From positions 1 to 7,234 of the forward strand of contig CAMLRI010000102.1 of assembly GCA_946482385.1 (NCBI GenBank): DNA of 7,234 nt. The letters are read 5' to 3'. Of the stretch, positions 6,138 to 7,234 are shown one piece after another; the first letter of the stretch is position 1, and each line of letters begins with the position of its first letter. The translations under genes and the position numbers were made by a program. This DNA comes from an uncultured Cellvibrio sp. GTDB taxonomy: Bacteria > Pseudomonadota > Gammaproteobacteria > Pseudomonadales > Cellvibrionaceae. Below the pieces are notes generated by a model. It had not been told where the DNA came from, searched no databases, and was given only the letters and a program-made list of their open reading frames with translations.

Positions 6138-7234
6138 ATGGTGCTGGATATATTACGTGCAGCAGCAACAAATGGGGTTTACCTCTATATAAAGGATGGT
6201 CGCCTGGCTTATAAGGCACGCACTGACGCATTGACTGATGATTTAAAAAATCTCATCGCCAAAAATAAAGAAGAAATTATTCGGTTTTTGCTTGCCCAAC
6301 AGGAAGCCGATCAATCGCGCTTTCCTGAAATCAAAAAAATCAGCCATGAATTAACTCAGGTACCCCTGTCTTTTGCCCAGCAGCGGTTGTGGTTGCAGGA
6401 TCAAATTGATGGCGGTAGTGCCCATTACAATATGTCAAATGCCTTGCATTTGACTGGCGTACTCAATTACGCCGCAATCAATCAATCATTTAGCACTATT
6501 GTTGAGCGCCATGAAAGTTTGCGTACCCGGTTTATCATGGGGGGCGACGGCCAACCCTTGCAGGTTGTGCAGCCACCAGCAGACATTTTGGTAGCTGTTA
6601 GCGATCTATCAGCGTTTGATTCAGATACAAAGCAATTAAAGCTCTCCCAGCTAATGGAGGAAGAAGCTGCCCGGCCATTTGATTTAAGTGGCGATCTTAT
6701 GCTGCGCGCGCATTTATTCAAAATGGCGAGCGATGAGCATGTGCTCCTTGTCACTATGCATCATATAGCCTCGGATGGCTGGTCTATTGCGATATTGGTT
6801 GATGAGTTTCGTGCATGCTACAGCGCTTACGTGCAGGGTTTGGCTTGTCCATTGGCACCATTAGTTATCCAATATGCGGATTATGCCTATTGGCAGCGAA
6901 ACTGGTTGCAGGGGGATGTGCTAGACCAACAATTGAATTATTGGCTGGAGCAATTAGCGGATTTACCCTTAAGCCACAATTTACCCTTGGATTATTCCCG
7001 CCCGGCACAGCAAGGCTTTTCCGGAAAAGTCCACCAATCCAACATATCTCTGGCGACACACCAGAAACTGCTCGCATTGTGCCAAGCGGCCGATGCAAGC
7101 CTTTTTATGGGATTGCATGCCGCTTTTTCCGTGCTTTTGTCTCGTTACAGTAACGAGACGGATATAGTGGTTGGCACACCCGTTGCCAATCGCGAGCAGG
7201 GCGAAATTGCCGGATTAATTGGATTTTTTGTTAA
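6138..7234 (+). CDS. Nonribosomal peptide synthetase, TubC docking and condensation domains (3' end missing)
   Basis: 365 codons are visible and the frame stays open to the window end; the last four bases TTAA are out of frame as a stop. Residues 1-52 match the TubC-type N-terminal docking domain (hydrophobic start LDILRAAATNGVYLYI, then DGRLAYKA, ALTDDL and KEEIIRFLL), which recognises the C-terminus of an upstream synthetase. After a short linker a condensation domain begins: C1 LSFAQQRLW (77-85), C2 RHESLRTRF (124-132), C3 MHHIASDGWS (207-216) with the catalytic second histidine H209 and D213-G214, C4 YADYAYWQ (246-253), and VGTPVANRE followed by IGFFV (345-365). All key residues are intact, so peptide-bond formation is expected. 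LCL versus DCL type cannot be told. ATG 6138 has AAGGA upstream (6123-6127); a GTG at 6132 is an alternative. Codons are richer in A/T than in the mrp genes. Adenylation and carrier domains should follow outside the window. Confidence 0.93.
   Translation, partial: MVLDILRAAATNGVYLYIKDGRLAYKARTDALTDDLKNLIAKNKEEIIRFLLAQQEADQSRFPEIKKISHELTQVPLSFAQQRLWLQDQIDGGSAHYNMSNALHLTGVLNYAAINQSFSTIVERHESLRTRFIMGGDGQPLQVVQPPADILVAVSDLSAFDSDTKQLKLSQLMEEEAARPFDLSGDLMLRAHLFKMASDEHVLLVTMHHIASDGWSIAILVDEFRACYSAYVQGLACPLAPLVIQYADYAYWQRNWLQGDVLDQQLNYWLEQLADLPLSHNLPLDYSRPAQQGFSGKVHQSNISLATHQKLLALCQAADASLFMGLHAAFSVLLSRYSNETDIVVGTPVANREQGEIAGLIGFFV

Noticed and set aside
6815..7153. A plus-strand open frame inside the NRPS condensation domain
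   Set aside because: It is an out-of-frame shadow of a gene whose own frame carries all the condensation motifs.

Overview
The window suggests a gammaproteobacterium, possibly from a Cellvibrio/Teredinibacter-like group, but the genus-level guess is weak. It rests on the fused MrpA-MrpB subunit typical of Gram-negative 'group 2' Mrp operons, the strong Shine-Dalgarno sites, and the neighbouring nonribosomal peptide synthetase (NRPS) gene. All genes I support lie on the + strand.

Bases 2-5065 hold most of a Mrp-type multisubunit Na+/H+ antiporter operon in the order mrpA(B)-mrpC-mrpD-mrpE-mrpF-mrpG. MrpA is cut off at its N-terminus by the window edge and carries an MrpB domain at its C-terminus. 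The genes are tightly packed: A/C overlap by 1 base, C/D by 4, E/F by 19. D/E are 11 bases apart, and F/G are 28 bases apart because of a small tandem duplication. Together the subunits form one inner-membrane complex that exports Na+ (or other monovalent cations) in exchange for protons, supporting pH and salt homeostasis.

Bases 5098-5496 encode a small NTF2/SnoaL-like protein 32 bases after mrpG, with no terminator visible between them, so it may be read from the mrp transcript. It contains an in-frame 15-base tandem repeat. A probable intrinsic terminator follows at 5626-5659.

Bases 5497-6137 are a clearly A+T-richer intergenic stretch. It contains a candidate promoter, two overlapping and mutually exclusive perfect hairpins, and a 12-base-pair perfect inverted repeat flanked by direct repeats. 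These could form a structured leader or operator region for the next gene.

From 6138 to the window end runs the start of an NRPS: an N-terminal TubC-type docking domain followed by a condensation domain with recognisable core motifs. It is the left edge of a probable secondary-metabolite gene or cluster whose product cannot be told from here. I see no clear new system. The best leads are the intergenic structures, the repeat inside the NTF2-like gene, and the docking-domain NRPS whose upstream partner is not in the window.
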